From Deinococcus taeanensis (GTDB lineage Bacteria > Deinococcota > Deinococci > Deinococcales > Deinococcaceae): a stretch of DNA of 64,000 nt. The stretch lies in assembly GCF_020229735.1 (NCBI RefSeq), contig NZ_CP083459.1:1-64000 (forward strand), read 5' to 3'. Positions 1 through 8,717 of this stretch are shown piece by piece. The notes below the pieces were generated by a model. It ran no database searches. It had not been told where the DNA came from and saw only the letters and a list, made by a program, of their open reading frames with translations. The position numbers and the translations under genes were made by a program. The stretch's first letter is position 1. Every line of letters starts with the position of its first letter.

Positions 1-1
1 C

Positions 2-2128
2 GAGGATGACCTGCACCTCTCGCAGGAAATCGCTCACCGAGCGGCGCTCGCGCTGGATACGGCGCAGCTTTACGAAGCGGCAGCCCTGAGCGAGCAGCGA
101 CACCGCGCGCTGGTTGAGTCCACCTCGGAAATGGTGTGGACCTGCACCCCCACGGGAGCGTTCAGTGAAGATCAGCCGGGTTGGCGCGCCTTTACCGGGC
201 AGACCACCGAGGAGCTGCTCGGGTGGGGCTGGCTGGACGCAATTCATCCAGCGGACCGGGCCCGCATTCAGCGCGACTGGCAGCGGGCGCAGGAGACGCA
301 GACGCTGTACGTCGCGGAGGAGCGCCTCAGGCGCCGTGATGGGCAGTACCGCGTCATGCAGGTGCGCGCCGCCCCGATCCCTGACCGGGACGGTTCCATT
401 CGTGAGTGGGTCGGCGCACACAGCGACGTCACGGAACACAAGCTGGCGGAAATGCAGCTGCGCCGCAGCGAGGAACGCTTCCGGCGTCTCGTCGAGGCGA
501 GCCCCACCGGGATCGCCATCGGCGCGCTGGACGGCACCCTGCAGCTGCCCAACGACGCGTACCTCCGGATGCTGGGGTGGACGCGCGAGGACTACGATGC
601 GGGCAGCGTGAACTGGGCGGCGCATACGCCCCCGGAGTACGCGGCGGCCGACGAACAGGCCTTCCGGCAGGCGGTTGAACAGGGGACGTCCGAGCCGTAC
701 GAGAAGGACATGCTCCGCCGGGACGGAACCCGCTTTCCGGTCGGACTGGTGCTCGCGCGCAGCGATCAGCATGATGAGACGTTCGTGGTGGGGTACGTGC
801 AGGACCTCAGCCTGCAGAAAGCGGCGGAGCGGGCGCTGCGTGAGCACGGTCAGGATCTCGAACGCCGCGTGGCGGAACGGACCCGCACGCTGACGGAACG
901 CACCGCGGCTTTGGACGCCTTCGTGCATTTCACCGAGCTCGCGGCCACCACGACGCGCCTGGAGGACCTCACGCAGCACGCGGTGGACGTGCTGCGCGCC
1001 ACGGTCGGCCCGGTCAGCGTCGCGTACTACGAGCTGCGGGGGCAGCTGTGGCAGGCGGTTGCCTGGTCTGAGGACATTCCGCAGGAGGCGCTCGCCATGA
1101 TTCAGGCTGGCGTGCCGCTCGACCAGCCTGCCTTTGCGCGGGCCGTCCGCGCACAGCAGGCCACCTACATGGAAGAGTGGAACGCCGACCGTGAAGGCCT
1201 GACGGACTCACACATGTACGGCGCCGGCGCGCTGTACCCGTTCTACGCGGACGGCGCGCCGGTGGGGCTGCTGAACATGGCCACCATGCAGGAGCGCAGC
1301 TGGTCTGGCCGGGACAAGGCTATTTTCCGCGCGGTCGGCCGGAGCTTCGCGCTGGCCCTTGAACGGAACGAGCAGACGCGGCAGTTGCAGCTGCGCACGC
1401 ACGAACTGGAACGCTCCAACGGCGAACTGGAACGCTTTGCGTTCGCGGCCTCACACGACCTTCAGGAGCCGCTGCGCACCATCGCCAGTTACAGTGAACT
1501 GCTGCAGGTCCGCTACGGGGCGCAGCTTGACGACCGCGGCCGCGTGTACCTGTCGCACATGACCGGCGCCGCCCAGCGGATGAAGGCCCTGATCGACGAT
1601 CTGCTCGTGTTCTCCCGGTTGAACGCCGTGCGGGACCCGCTGCACCCCGTTGATGCCAACCGGTCACTGCACGAAGCGCTGGCGCAGCTGCAGGCCCTGC
1701 TGGACCAGTCGGACGCTCACATTGAGGCGGCGCCCCTCCCCACCGTATTGGGCCACGAGAGTGACCTCACGCAGCTGTTTCAGAACCTGATCGGCAACGC
1801 CGTGAAATTCCGCCGGCCCGGCGTTCGGCCGGTGGTGCAGGTGTCTGCCCGCGCCGCGGACGGCATGTGGCACTTCAGCGTGACCGACAACGGCATCGGC
1901 ATTGAGCCGCAGTATCAGGAGCGGGTGTTCGGACTGTTTCAGCGCCTGCACCGGCGGGAAACGTATGAAGGGACTGGTCTGGGCCTGTCGATTGTCCGCA
2001 AGATCGCCGAGCGGCACGGTGGCCGGGCCTGGTTGGAGTCCACGCCGGGGGGAGGAACCACCGTGCACTTCACCCTCTGCCCCGCCGAGCGTTGCCTGGA
2101 CGGCGGGGCCGGCGCAGTGTCCTCCTGA
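2..2128 (+). CDS. Multi-sensor (GAF/PAS) histidine kinase, 5' end outside window
   Basis: The reading frame is open from the first bases, so the gene begins upstream; 708 residues are visible. An internal ATG lies at 131, but residues before it continue a GAF-domain end with the typical final helix (AHRAALALDTAQLYE). Order: end of a GAF domain (1-40), PAS (about 45-150), second PAS with PAC (about 155-280), a coiled coil rich in Arg/Glu, a second GAF (about 305-455), HisKA with the phospho-acceptor His in ASHDLQEPLR, and a HATPase domain with N box (GNAVKF), G1 (DNGIGI) and G2 (GTGLGLSIV). No transmembrane segment is visible in this part. It should autophosphorylate in response to an unknown cytoplasmic signal; no response regulator is adjacent on the 3' side. 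The family resembles bacteriophytochrome-type kinases, and upstream domains could be phytochrome-like. Confidence 0.93.
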   Translation, partial: EDDLHLSQEIAHRAALALDTAQLYEAAALSEQRHRALVESTSEMVWTCTPTGAFSEDQPGWRAFTGQTTEELLGWGWLDAIHPADRARIQRDWQRAQETQTLYVAEERLRRRDGQYRVMQVRAAPIPDRDGSIREWVGAHSDVTEHKLAEMQLRRSEERFRRLVEASPTGIAIGALDGTLQLPNDAYLRMLGWTREDYDAGSVNWAAHTPPEYAAADEQAFRQAVEQGTSEPYEKDMLRRDGTRFPVGLVLARSDQHDETFVVGYVQDLSLQKAAERALREHGQDLERRVAERTRTLTERTAALDAFVHFTELAATTTRLEDLTQHAVDVLRATVGPVSVAYYELRGQLWQAVAWSEDIPQEALAMIQAGVPLDQPAFARAVRAQQATYMEEWNADREGLTDSHMYGAGALYPFYADGAPVGLLNMATMQERSWSGRDKAIFRAVGRSFALALERNEQTRQLQLRTHELERSNGELERFAFAASHDLQEPLRTIASYSELLQVRYGAQLDDRGRVYLSHMTGAAQRMKALIDDLLVFSRLNAVRDPLHPVDANRSLHEALAQLQALLDQSDAHIEAAPLPTVLGHESDLTQLFQNLIGNAVKFRRPGVRPVVQVSARAADGMWHFSVTDNGIGIEPQYQERVFGLFQRLHRRETYEGTGLGLSIVRKIAERHGGRAWLESTPGGGTTVHFTLCPAERCLDGGAGAVSS

Positions 2129-2214
2129 CCCCTGTTCTCCGGGAACAGCGGGCCGGCCCGTACCACCGAGGTGCACCTGCCGGGCAGGCGGGCCGCCCGG
2201 GCAGCGCCCGGACT

Positions 2215-3180
2215 TTACCGGGCGGCGGCCAGGATGCCTCCCGGCTGAACACACTGCCGCATGGCCTGAAGGCTCGACTCGCTGGAGGTGAGGCGCCAGT
2301 CGGTCTCCGCCACCATCTCAAACCACGTCACCTTGGTCAGCCGCGGGTAGCGCGGCAGGGCCTGGCACATTCCCTGAATCCAGGCTGCCTTGCTGCCGCC
2401 CTCCTCGGTACTGGCGATTTCACCAATGTGAATCGGGCGGCGTGACAGGGCCGCCACCGCCCGGTAGGACGGCCCAAAGGTTTCATCGAACGACTTCCAG
2501 GCGCTGAAGCTGCGCAGGGTGCCCCAGTTGTAGCCGTCGAGGGCGACGGCCGCGACGTAGGCGTCGCCCGGGTACAGTGCCGGGTAGTTGCTTTTGCTGC
2601 CCGGGTACAGGATGTTCGGAGCCCAGATCAGGTTCACCTTGACCCGCGCCTGACCGAAATAACGGTGGATGTACTGCCAGGCCCGCACAAAATCCGCGGC
2701 GGTATTGTCGGGGCCAAGTTGTGAGACGCCCCAGTCACCGTTCATTTCCGGAGCGAAGGCAATGTCAACCGGAGCGTTCAGCCGGCGCAGGCCAGCGACC
2801 ATGGCCGCGAGAACGGCGTCCTCCTGGCCGGCGGCGATGCGTCGGTACGGAACGCCCTGCAGTTCACCGCCCGGGCCCAGACGGCGCGGCTGCCAGGACA
2901 GTTCCAGGTTCTTGCCGCGGGCGCGCAGCATGCGGGCGTAATCAACGTTAAACGCTTCATCCCAGTTCTGGAACCACTTGATGTGCTGAAGCTGACAGCC
3001 CAGCCGGCCCTCAAGCTGTTCGATGTGGGCCGCGCTCTGCTGGATGGACGCGCCGAACGCCGGGTGGCAGCTCTGGAGCCCCGCAGCTGCGGCCTGGCCG
3101 AAGACCAGCCCCAGCATCGTGATCGACAGGTGGGTCAGCGTGCGGCGGCGCTGCCAGGTCCGTGCGGTGGTCTTGAGCAT
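2215..3180 (-). CDS. Secreted GH26-like glycoside hydrolase (beta-mannanase family)
   Basis: Codes for 321 residues with an N-terminal Arg-rich and hydrophobic signal region ending near AAAA (residues 30-34). The body is a TIM-barrel glycosidase of the GH26/mannanase type: FAPEMNGDW carries the probable acid/base Glu, IGEIAS the probable nucleophile Glu, and the stretch WAPNI...YPGDAYV...LDGYNWG is typical of the family. It would cleave an extracellular beta-mannan or mixed-linkage beta-glucan; the substrate cannot be read from sequence. It converges on the histidine kinase gene with an 86-base gap. A purine run (GAAGGA) abuts the ATG too closely to be a normal ribosome site; TACGGT 10 bases upstream may be a -10 of a near-leaderless message. 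AACG half-sites lie at about 3192-3211. Confidence 0.8.
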   Translation of the reverse strand: MLKTTARTWQRRRTLTHLSITMLGLVFGQAAAAGLQSCHPAFGASIQQSAAHIEQLEGRLGCQLQHIKWFQNWDEAFNVDYARMLRARGKNLELSWQPRRLGPGGELQGVPYRRIAAGQEDAVLAAMVAGLRRLNAPVDIAFAPEMNGDWGVSQLGPDNTAADFVRAWQYIHRYFGQARVKVNLIWAPNILYPGSKSNYPALYPGDAYVAAVALDGYNWGTLRSFSAWKSFDETFGPSYRAVAALSRRPIHIGEIASTEEGGSKAAWIQGMCQALPRYPRLTKVTWFEMVAETDWRLTSSESSLQAMRQCVQPGGILAAAR

Positions 3181-3561
3181 TCCTTCATACCGTAAACGAA
3201 ACGTTAATCATGAAGATGAGGAATGCCCCCAGAAGGATGAGAACTGACGTGCGGGGCGAGAACAGAGCAGCCCGGGCAGGTCGCTCAAGCCTCGCCCGGG
3301 ATGAATGGCCCACCGCTGTGGGCCACCGGAAGCCCGGCGGGCGGGAAGAACGCACAACGGCGGTGAAGGTGCGCGGTGAACGCCTGCTGGCCGGCCCTCC
3401 GGGGTGTCCCGACGCGCCCAGCGAGCGGCGCCGTGTCCAGCGGGTGCGCGCCCACCACTGTTCCAGACCACTGCACCGCCCCCAGGTTGCGGCCCCGGGC
3501 AGCGTGGCATTGGAGTCAGGCTGGCATGAACGTCCAGGACAGAGCCTCTGGAGGGGCCATC

Positions 3562-3702
3562 ATGACGGCACCTCTCAAGGCAGGTGCCCGACTCTTCAAG
3601 GAGGTGGAAGCTTCCGCCTGTTACCTGTGCACGGGCACTCCACGTCCCCGGCTGGCTGCGCCGCGTGTACCGGCTGGCCTGGACTCCGGTCCTTCAGAGT
3701 GA
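3562..3702 (+). CDS. Possible 46-residue small protein
   Basis: A short frame preceded by a good ribosome site (GGAGG, 7 bases before ATG). The product starts MTAPLKAGARLFKEVEAS, contains CYLC and ends in a Pro/Gly-rich tail. No family is recognised. It is the only frame between 3181 and 3958 with a convincing start; the rest of that 780-base gap shows no protein-like frame and no strong hairpin. It could equally be the 5' stub of a decayed gene. Confidence 0.25.
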   Translation: MTAPLKAGARLFKEVEASACYLCTGTPRPRLAAPRVPAGLDSGPSE

Positions 3703-3958
3703 GCGGGACACCTGGCCGGCAGGCGAAGCAGTGACGGCGAGGTTTCTGGACTCCGGACCAGGAGCGCTGAGACGTTCCACTTTGAGTGGTGAAGGGGCAG
3801 GGCACGACTGCAGGGACATTGCAGGTTTTCGCTTGTTCCCCGCGGCAGTGTGGCTGGGAGAGAAACAGGAGGGAGACCGCCAGATGAAGCGCGGAGGGAG
3901 GCTGATGCCGCAGGATGGCAGCCTTGCACAGGCAGGACAGGTCAAGGAACCCGGGCCG

Positions 3959-4579
3959 TTACCGGTCGCGTAGCAGCGGCAATGGATTGATGGCCAGGAA
4001 CCGGCAGCCTTCGCCCGGCCTGTACGCGGTAAAGACTGAGAAGTGCAGGTGAGCCGGCGTGGCCCCCGCGTTGCCACTGTTGCCGACGGTACCGAGGATG
4101 GTGCGGCTGGTCACGGCCTGACCTTCGCGCAGTGCCCGGTTCACGCGGCCCAGGTGAGCGTAGTAGTAGCGCCGGCCACCCGCACCCAGAACGTACACCC
4201 ACTGTCCGCCGTTGACACTGCTCCCAATCCGCCACACCACCCCCGTGGTGGACGAGCGGACGAAGGTGCCGGGAGGAGCAAAGACATCCTGCCCGGCGTG
4301 GTGACGTGCACCTTCACGGACGGCCCCCCAGGTATCGGCCACGTCGCGGACGTGCACGCCGTCCACGGGCATCCACAGCTGGGCGTCGGGCGCCGCGGGC
4401 AGCGAACGGCCGAGGACCGTCAGGTGGTTCAGGGCGCGGTTCCATTGCGCCTCGCGGGCCGGGGACTCCCTGGGTTCCGGGGGGCAGAGTGCCGACCTGT
4501 CTTTCGCGGGGACGCCCGGCGTGAGGGCCAGGACCGCCCAGATGGTCAGGGGAGCCGTCAGGAGGGAGAGCACGGACAC
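3959..4579 (-). CDS. M23-family metallopeptidase (LytM-type), exported
   Basis: Codes for 206 residues from a GTG start, with a hydrophobic signal segment at residues 3-24. The LytM/M23 fold is clear: HHAGQD supplies the first zinc ligands (H-x3-D), a YYAHL strand follows, and HLHF near residue 180 gives the last zinc ligand and catalytic His. Such enzymes cut peptidoglycan cross-links or stems, or act as inactive activators; the zinc motif here is complete, so activity is likely. It probably acts in the cell envelope. Convergent or unrelated neighbours on both sides suggest it is transcribed alone. The N-terminal 60 residues match no domain that I recognise. Confidence 0.85.
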   Translation of the reverse strand: MSVLSLLTAPLTIWAVLALTPGVPAKDRSALCPPEPRESPAREAQWNRALNHLTVLGRSLPAAPDAQLWMPVDGVHVRDVADTWGAVREGARHHAGQDVFAPPGTFVRSSTTGVVWRIGSSVNGGQWVYVLGAGGRRYYYAHLGRVNRALREGQAVTSRTILGTVGNSGNAGATPAHLHFSVFTAYRPGEGCRFLAINPLPLLRDR

Positions 4580-4744
4580 CGGGTCACGGTACTGAACACG
4601 GAGCGACGCGCAGATGTGAACAGGCTGAGAGGGCCGTGTTGAGTGTGCCGGGATGGGCCTCCACGTCCTGCCGTGACCTGCGGGTATCCTGGCGCGTGGT
4701 CTCCTTTAGGTCGCCTGCCCTCCGGACGGGCCACCGTCATTCAA

Positions 4745-5569
4745 GGACGCTGGCAGCCTGCCCGGGGGAGCCGGAACGTGGGCCAGGACGTCACCTCTGC
4801 CAGCGACGTGCCGTCCGCACACCCCCAGCGTGCCGGCGGCGCACCCGTCCGGCCGCTGACCAGCGAGGAAGTGCAGGCCATCGTCCTGGATTTCGGACAG
4901 GCGGCCCGGCGCGCCGTGGACGCCGGCTTTGACGGCGTGGAAATCCACGGCGCCAACGGGTACCTGATCCAGCAGTTCGTCTCGGGCCACAGCAACCGCC
5001 GCACCGACGACTGGGGCGGCACGGTCGAGAAGCGGCTGCGCTTCCCACTGGCGATCATCGACGAAATTCAGCGGGTCGTCGCGGCGCACGCCCAGCGGCC
5101 CTTCCTGAGCGGTTACCGGTTCTCACCGGAAGAGCCGCACGAGCAGGGCCTGACCATGCACGACACCTTCGCGCTGATAGACGCCCTGAACGGCACAGCG
5201 CTCGACTACGTGCACGTCTCGCTGCAGGACTTCGCGGGCAGACCCCGCCGCGGCGGCGACCTGACCTGCAGCCGCCTCGAACAGCTTGCCGAGCGTCTCG
5301 GCGAGCGCACACCCCTGATCGGCGTGGGCAACGTATGGACGCCAGACGACGCCGTACGCGCCCTGCACCTCGGTGCGTCGTTCGTGGCCCTCGGCCGCGC
5401 GCTGCTGCTGGATCCCGAATGGGTGCAGAAAGTCGAGGCCGGCCGCAGCCAGGACGTCCGCACGGTCTTCTCGCGGCACGACCGCGAGACGCTGACGGTG
5501 CCCGAACCCATCTGGAGGATGCTCACCAGCTTCATGATCAAAGACCGCCTCACCGACGCGGCCGACTGA
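4745..5569 (+). pseudogene. 5'-truncated old yellow enzyme (NADH:flavin oxidoreductase)
   Basis: Homology to the OYE/YqjM-type FMN oxidoreductases begins abruptly near 4745 (GRWQP, then SASDVPSA) and runs to the stop at 5569. It includes GFDGVEIHGANGYLIQQF, HSNRRTDDWGG and the phosphate-binding GVGNVWTP...GRALLLDP segments. About the first 100 residues of the usual 360-370-residue protein are missing, which removes the first strands of the barrel and part of the FMN site. The frame stays open back to a start at 4643, but residues 1-34 of that reading show no homology, so a 308-residue product might be made but would lack half the cofactor site. The truncation point has no visible insertion sequence. 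Confidence 0.7.
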
Positions 5570-5647
5570 AGCCGGCCTGCAGTCGACCAGCTCCTTCCCG
5601 CGCTCCGCACAGCAGCGGGCAGGTGGCGCAGGCTTCTCTGACGGAGC

Positions 5648-7183
5648 TCAGGGTGCCTGGGCTGCCCGGCCGCTGGCCCACTCGATGAAGTCGGTCAGGT
5701 CCGTCGCCTGCTGCGCCAGGCTGGCCGGCGCGACGTACATCATGTGCCCGGCCTCGTAGAAGGCTTCCCGCAGGTTCGCCCGGAGTTCCGGGGCAAGCTG
5801 CAGGTGATCAAGCGTGTGCCGCGTGGCGTGGTACGGCGTGGCGAAATCGAAGTACCCCGAAGCCACCAGGACCTTCAGGTGAGGATTCTGGTGCATGGCC
5901 TTGCGCAGGGTGTCGGAAACCCGGACGTGACGGTTCTCAAACTCCTTGTAACTCCACGGGCGGACCCGGCCCGTCAGGATCTCATACGGCAGGTCAGACT
6001 CATAACCCAGTTCCACCCGCACGTAATGGTTCATGGCCGCGGTGTACGGCCCGAGAATGGCGCTGAGGCTGGGATCGTACTCGCCGCTCTCACCCGCGTC
6101 GTCCCGGTCCCGGCCGGTGAAGCGGCTGTCAAGGCGGCCCACCGTGCGGCCCTCACCGCGCAGCAGTTCCTTGCAAAAGCGCGCCAAGGTGACCCGCAGG
6201 TCATTGCGGAGCACGAACTCCGCACTCAGGCCGGTCAGGTCCGCGTAGCGCTGGGCGACGCGCCGGCGGTCCTCTGCGCCCTGGCGGGCGCCGGTATGCA
6301 GCGCGTGCGCGTACTCTCCGTCCGCAAAGGCTTCTGCCTCGCGCAGCACCTCCGCCAGCGGCCGTTCGCCGGGCAGCCGGCCGTGGTACCACGCGGTCGC
6401 GGCGGCGGTCGGCAGGTGAAGCACATAGGGCAGGTCGTGTCCGGGCGTGAAATCCACCGTCGAGAAATCCAGAATGGAACTGATCAGCATGATGCCGTTC
6501 AGGAACAGGCCGTGCCGCTCCTGCAGGTACCCGCTGAGGCCCGCGGCGCGGGTCGTGCCGTAACTCTCCCCGATCAGGAACTTGGGACTGAGCCAGCGTC
6601 CGGCCCGGCTCGTCCACAGCCGGATGAAATCACCGACCGACTCGATGTCCTTCTGAAAGCCGTGAAAATCACCCGGTTTCTCGCCGTCGACCACCCGGGA
6701 GTACCCGGTGCTGACCGGGTCGATGAACACCAGGTCACTGTGCGTCAGCAGCGTAAAAGCGTTGTCTGTCAGGTCGTACGGCGGGCCGGTCAGTGCCCCG
6801 GCGTCACCCATCACCACCCGGCGGGGACCCAGCAGCCCCAGGTGCAGCCACACCGAACTGCTGCCCGGCCCGCCATTGAAGCTGAAGGTCACGGGCCGGT
6901 CACGCGGCGCGTGATCCCCGTCCAGAGCGTACGCCACAAAAAACACCCGCGCGCGGGGCCGCAGCCCCTCGGCTTCCCCGTCCCTGGAGTGCCGCTCCTC
7001 GGTCAGCACCAGGGTGCCGGTGGTGACGGTGTACGCCAGTTCCCGCCTGCCGGCCGTGATGCGGTGCCGGGTCACCCGCACCTCGTCCTGAGGTTCGCCC
7101 TCCGGGGGCACGTTGGGGCCGGGCAGGCGGACCTTCACGTCCACCCTGGCCTGATCATCCGGCTTGGGGTGCTGATCGCTCAT
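5648..7183 (-). CDS. S10-family serine carboxypeptidase-like peptidase
   Basis: Codes for 511 residues. The start is placed at 7183 because GGAGAAG lies 3 bases before this ATG; an in-frame upstream start at 7237 lacks such a site. The alpha/beta-hydrolase fold of family S10 is visible: oxyanion/substrate loop FNGGPGSSSVWLHLG (about 85-100), nucleophile Ser in GESYGTTR (about 180), Asp in YFDFATPY near residue 440, and catalytic His in GHMMY near 485. No signal peptide is seen, which fits the bacterial cytoplasmic S10 subgroup. It releases C-terminal residues from peptides, though some relatives act as acyltransferases. It is convergent with the OYE fragment. Confidence 0.88.
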   Translation of the reverse strand: MSDQHPKPDDQARVDVKVRLPGPNVPPEGEPQDEVRVTRHRITAGRRELAYTVTTGTLVLTEERHSRDGEAEGLRPRARVFFVAYALDGDHAPRDRPVTFSFNGGPGSSSVWLHLGLLGPRRVVMGDAGALTGPPYDLTDNAFTLLTHSDLVFIDPVSTGYSRVVDGEKPGDFHGFQKDIESVGDFIRLWTSRAGRWLSPKFLIGESYGTTRAAGLSGYLQERHGLFLNGIMLISSILDFSTVDFTPGHDLPYVLHLPTAAATAWYHGRLPGERPLAEVLREAEAFADGEYAHALHTGARQGAEDRRRVAQRYADLTGLSAEFVLRNDLRVTLARFCKELLRGEGRTVGRLDSRFTGRDRDDAGESGEYDPSLSAILGPYTAAMNHYVRVELGYESDLPYEILTGRVRPWSYKEFENRHVRVSDTLRKAMHQNPHLKVLVASGYFDFATPYHATRHTLDHLQLAPELRANLREAFYEAGHMMYVAPASLAQQATDLTDFIEWASGRAAQAP

Positions 7184-7631
7184 CGCTTCTCCACGGTGTA
7201 GTTCTAGCAGGCCCGCGCTTCCTGAACACCGACGCACGCACCCGTCCCTTCCCGATCCACAGCTGAAGTCTCCCGGCCCACCTCATGCGGCGGCATGCAC
7301 CGCACCGGCAACCTTGACGAGAGGGACAGGTTCCTGCTCTTCACCCAGCATGGTCTGGCCTGAAGACGTCCTTGCGCCTGATTTTAACCGTGCGCCCGTC
7401 CAGGTGAAGCCAGACCTCCCAGTCAGGAGCGGTTTCAGGTACGCTTTCAGACCACCGAAATTCCTCGGCGCCTGAAGCAATGGATCCGCGCCGCGGCGCA
7501 CGAGCACCCACTGATCAAATCCCTCTGGGTTGCCCCGGACCTCCCGGTGGGACCAGTCCTCCTGGGCCCTCGCCCACCAGGAGTCATCCCGGCCAGGGCC
7601 CCTTTTGCGCGTTCCAGACAGAACCTGCCGG
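7184..7631. other. Gene-poor stretch with a possible decayed frame
   Basis: No convincing gene. On the minus strand two overlapping readings look protein-like: one containing FDQWVLVRRGADPLL (7440-7540) and, in a different frame ending at 7341, WEVWLHLDGRTVKIRRKDV. Together they may be one small gene broken by a frameshift. The case is weak and is not annotated as a CDS. Confidence 0.25.
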
Positions 7632-8120
7632 ATGGCGGTGCAGATGACGTTCTCCGGGGCGTACGCCACCGCGCAGGACCCCAGGATCAACACGGAAGCC
7701 AGCCGGAAAAAGTTGACCGGGAACGTCGATCTGATCCCCGGTCAGGACCCGTTCGAGGCGGTCGTGTACGCGAACATCGCGTACAACACGCTGCTGTCTC
7801 ACGTGGAAAACGTTGCGGCCGACCAGCGCGTCAAAACGCTGGCGGAGTTCAGACAGCGGTGCGACGCGATCTTCCAGAGTGGACGCCCGCTTCCACTCGA
7901 CCCGGACGACGTGAGTCTCGCGCGTATCCTGAACCTGGATCACTTTGAAAAGGATTACGACGCGCGGCCCATGGCGACGGGCGTCGGTCTGCCCGTCTAC
8001 CCTATGAAGAGCATGCCCATCGTCACCTTTCTCAAAGACGGCGTGAAAATCCCCCCGGACGTCGTCACGCAGGTCCGCGCCCAGCTCCCGGAGATCTGGC
8101 TCGCGTGGAGGGGCCAGTGA
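7632..8120 (+). CDS. Hypothetical protein paired with a lipoprotein gene
   Basis: Codes for about 162 residues if the ATG at 7632 is used; another ATG lies at 7644 and the frame is open back to 7530, but none has a clear ribosome site, so the start is uncertain and the gene may be 5'-truncated. The conserved-looking part starts around DPRINTEASRKKL and contains a helical central region and a strand-rich C-terminus (SMPIVTFLKDGVKIPP). No family is recognised. The stop overlaps the start of the downstream lipoprotein gene (GTGA), so the two are probably co-translated and functionally linked. A role as a secreted effector with a lipoprotein partner is only speculation. Confidence 0.5.
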   Translation: MAVQMTFSGAYATAQDPRINTEASRKKLTGNVDLIPGQDPFEAVVYANIAYNTLLSHVENVAADQRVKTLAEFRQRCDAIFQSGRPLPLDPDDVSLARILNLDHFEKDYDARPMATGVGLPVYPMKSMPIVTFLKDGVKIPPDVVTQVRAQLPEIWLAWRGQ

Positions 8121-8584
8121 AACCCGCGCTGCTGCTGTGCGTCCTCCTGGTCGCCTGCCGCCCCCCCGAAGCTCACGTGCAACAGACGAAAGGAAGCATG
8201 GACGCCTCACAGCAACTGAACGATCAACTTCTGGCTTATTTCTCCGGTCCTGACTTCAGGGCGTTCGACGCGCAGGAGATCTTCGGACCTGACATTCAGG
8301 ACACGCACTCCCTGGGGTACGTGACGGCACTCAGCCGCGAAACGGTGCAGGAACGGGTCGCCGAGATCATCGACCCGTTCGTCGAAGACCAGGTGTGGGC
8401 CGACGATTACGGACAACTCCACGGGTCGTTCGTGTTCAAGGGCATGCCGAACAGGCGCTTCGGTCTGGGCATCAGCCTGATGGGCAACAAGCAGGAGACG
8501 TTCAAAAACCACCCGGAGTTGCTCAAGGGGTATCAGACATCCATCGTCTACGTGCAGCCGTATGAATGGGAGCCACAACAGTAA
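8117..8584 (+). CDS. Hypothetical lipoprotein
   Basis: The start is the GTG at 8117, preceded by GGAGGGG; a further GTG at 8105 adds four residues. The signal peptide is short (KPALLLCVLLVAC) and ends in a lipobox LVAC, so the mature protein should be lipid-anchored at Cys 14 or so. The remaining 140 residues are acidic and soluble-looking, with no recognised domain. It overlaps the upstream hypothetical gene by four bases. An IS6-family remnant follows 50 bases downstream, so this is the last intact gene of the block. Confidence 0.65.
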   Translation: MKPALLLCVLLVACRPPEAHVQQTKGSMDASQQLNDQLLAYFSGPDFRAFDAQEIFGPDIQDTHSLGYVTALSRETVQERVAEIIDPFVEDQVWADDYGQLHGSFVFKGMPNRRFGLGISLMGNKQETFKNHPELLKGYQTSIVYVQPYEWEPQQ

Positions 8585-8635
8585 ACGAGTGGTGGGTGAG
8601 CATGATCCGAACGGAGTGGGCCGAGGAGAAGTTCA

Positions 8636-8716
8636 CAGTCGAACGCAAGACTGCGACGAAGCAACCAGACTGAGACGCTCCGCCTCTGGAAAGAGGTATT
8701 GCAGCAGGCGGCTTGA
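8636..8716 (+). pseudogene. 3' remnant of an IS6-family transposase
   Basis: The last 26 codons read QSNARLRRSNQTETLRLWKE then VLQQAA and stop, which align with the end of the transposase at 23143-23853 (RRRNQTAALLRWREAMQQAA, stop). The DNA GCAGCAGGCGGCTTGAG (8700-8716) also recurs in that element. The next base is followed directly by the terminal repeat of the intact element at 8718, so this element inserted at the stop codon of an older relative, or the two recombined. Confidence 0.6.
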
Positions 8717-8717
8717 G

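Noticed and set aside
3210..3734. 174-codon frame
   Set aside because: Arg/Gly/Pro-rich without recognisable fold; only the small frame at 3562 has a good ribosome site.
5744..7201. 485-codon plus-strand frame
   Set aside because: Antisense to the S10 peptidase; no domain.
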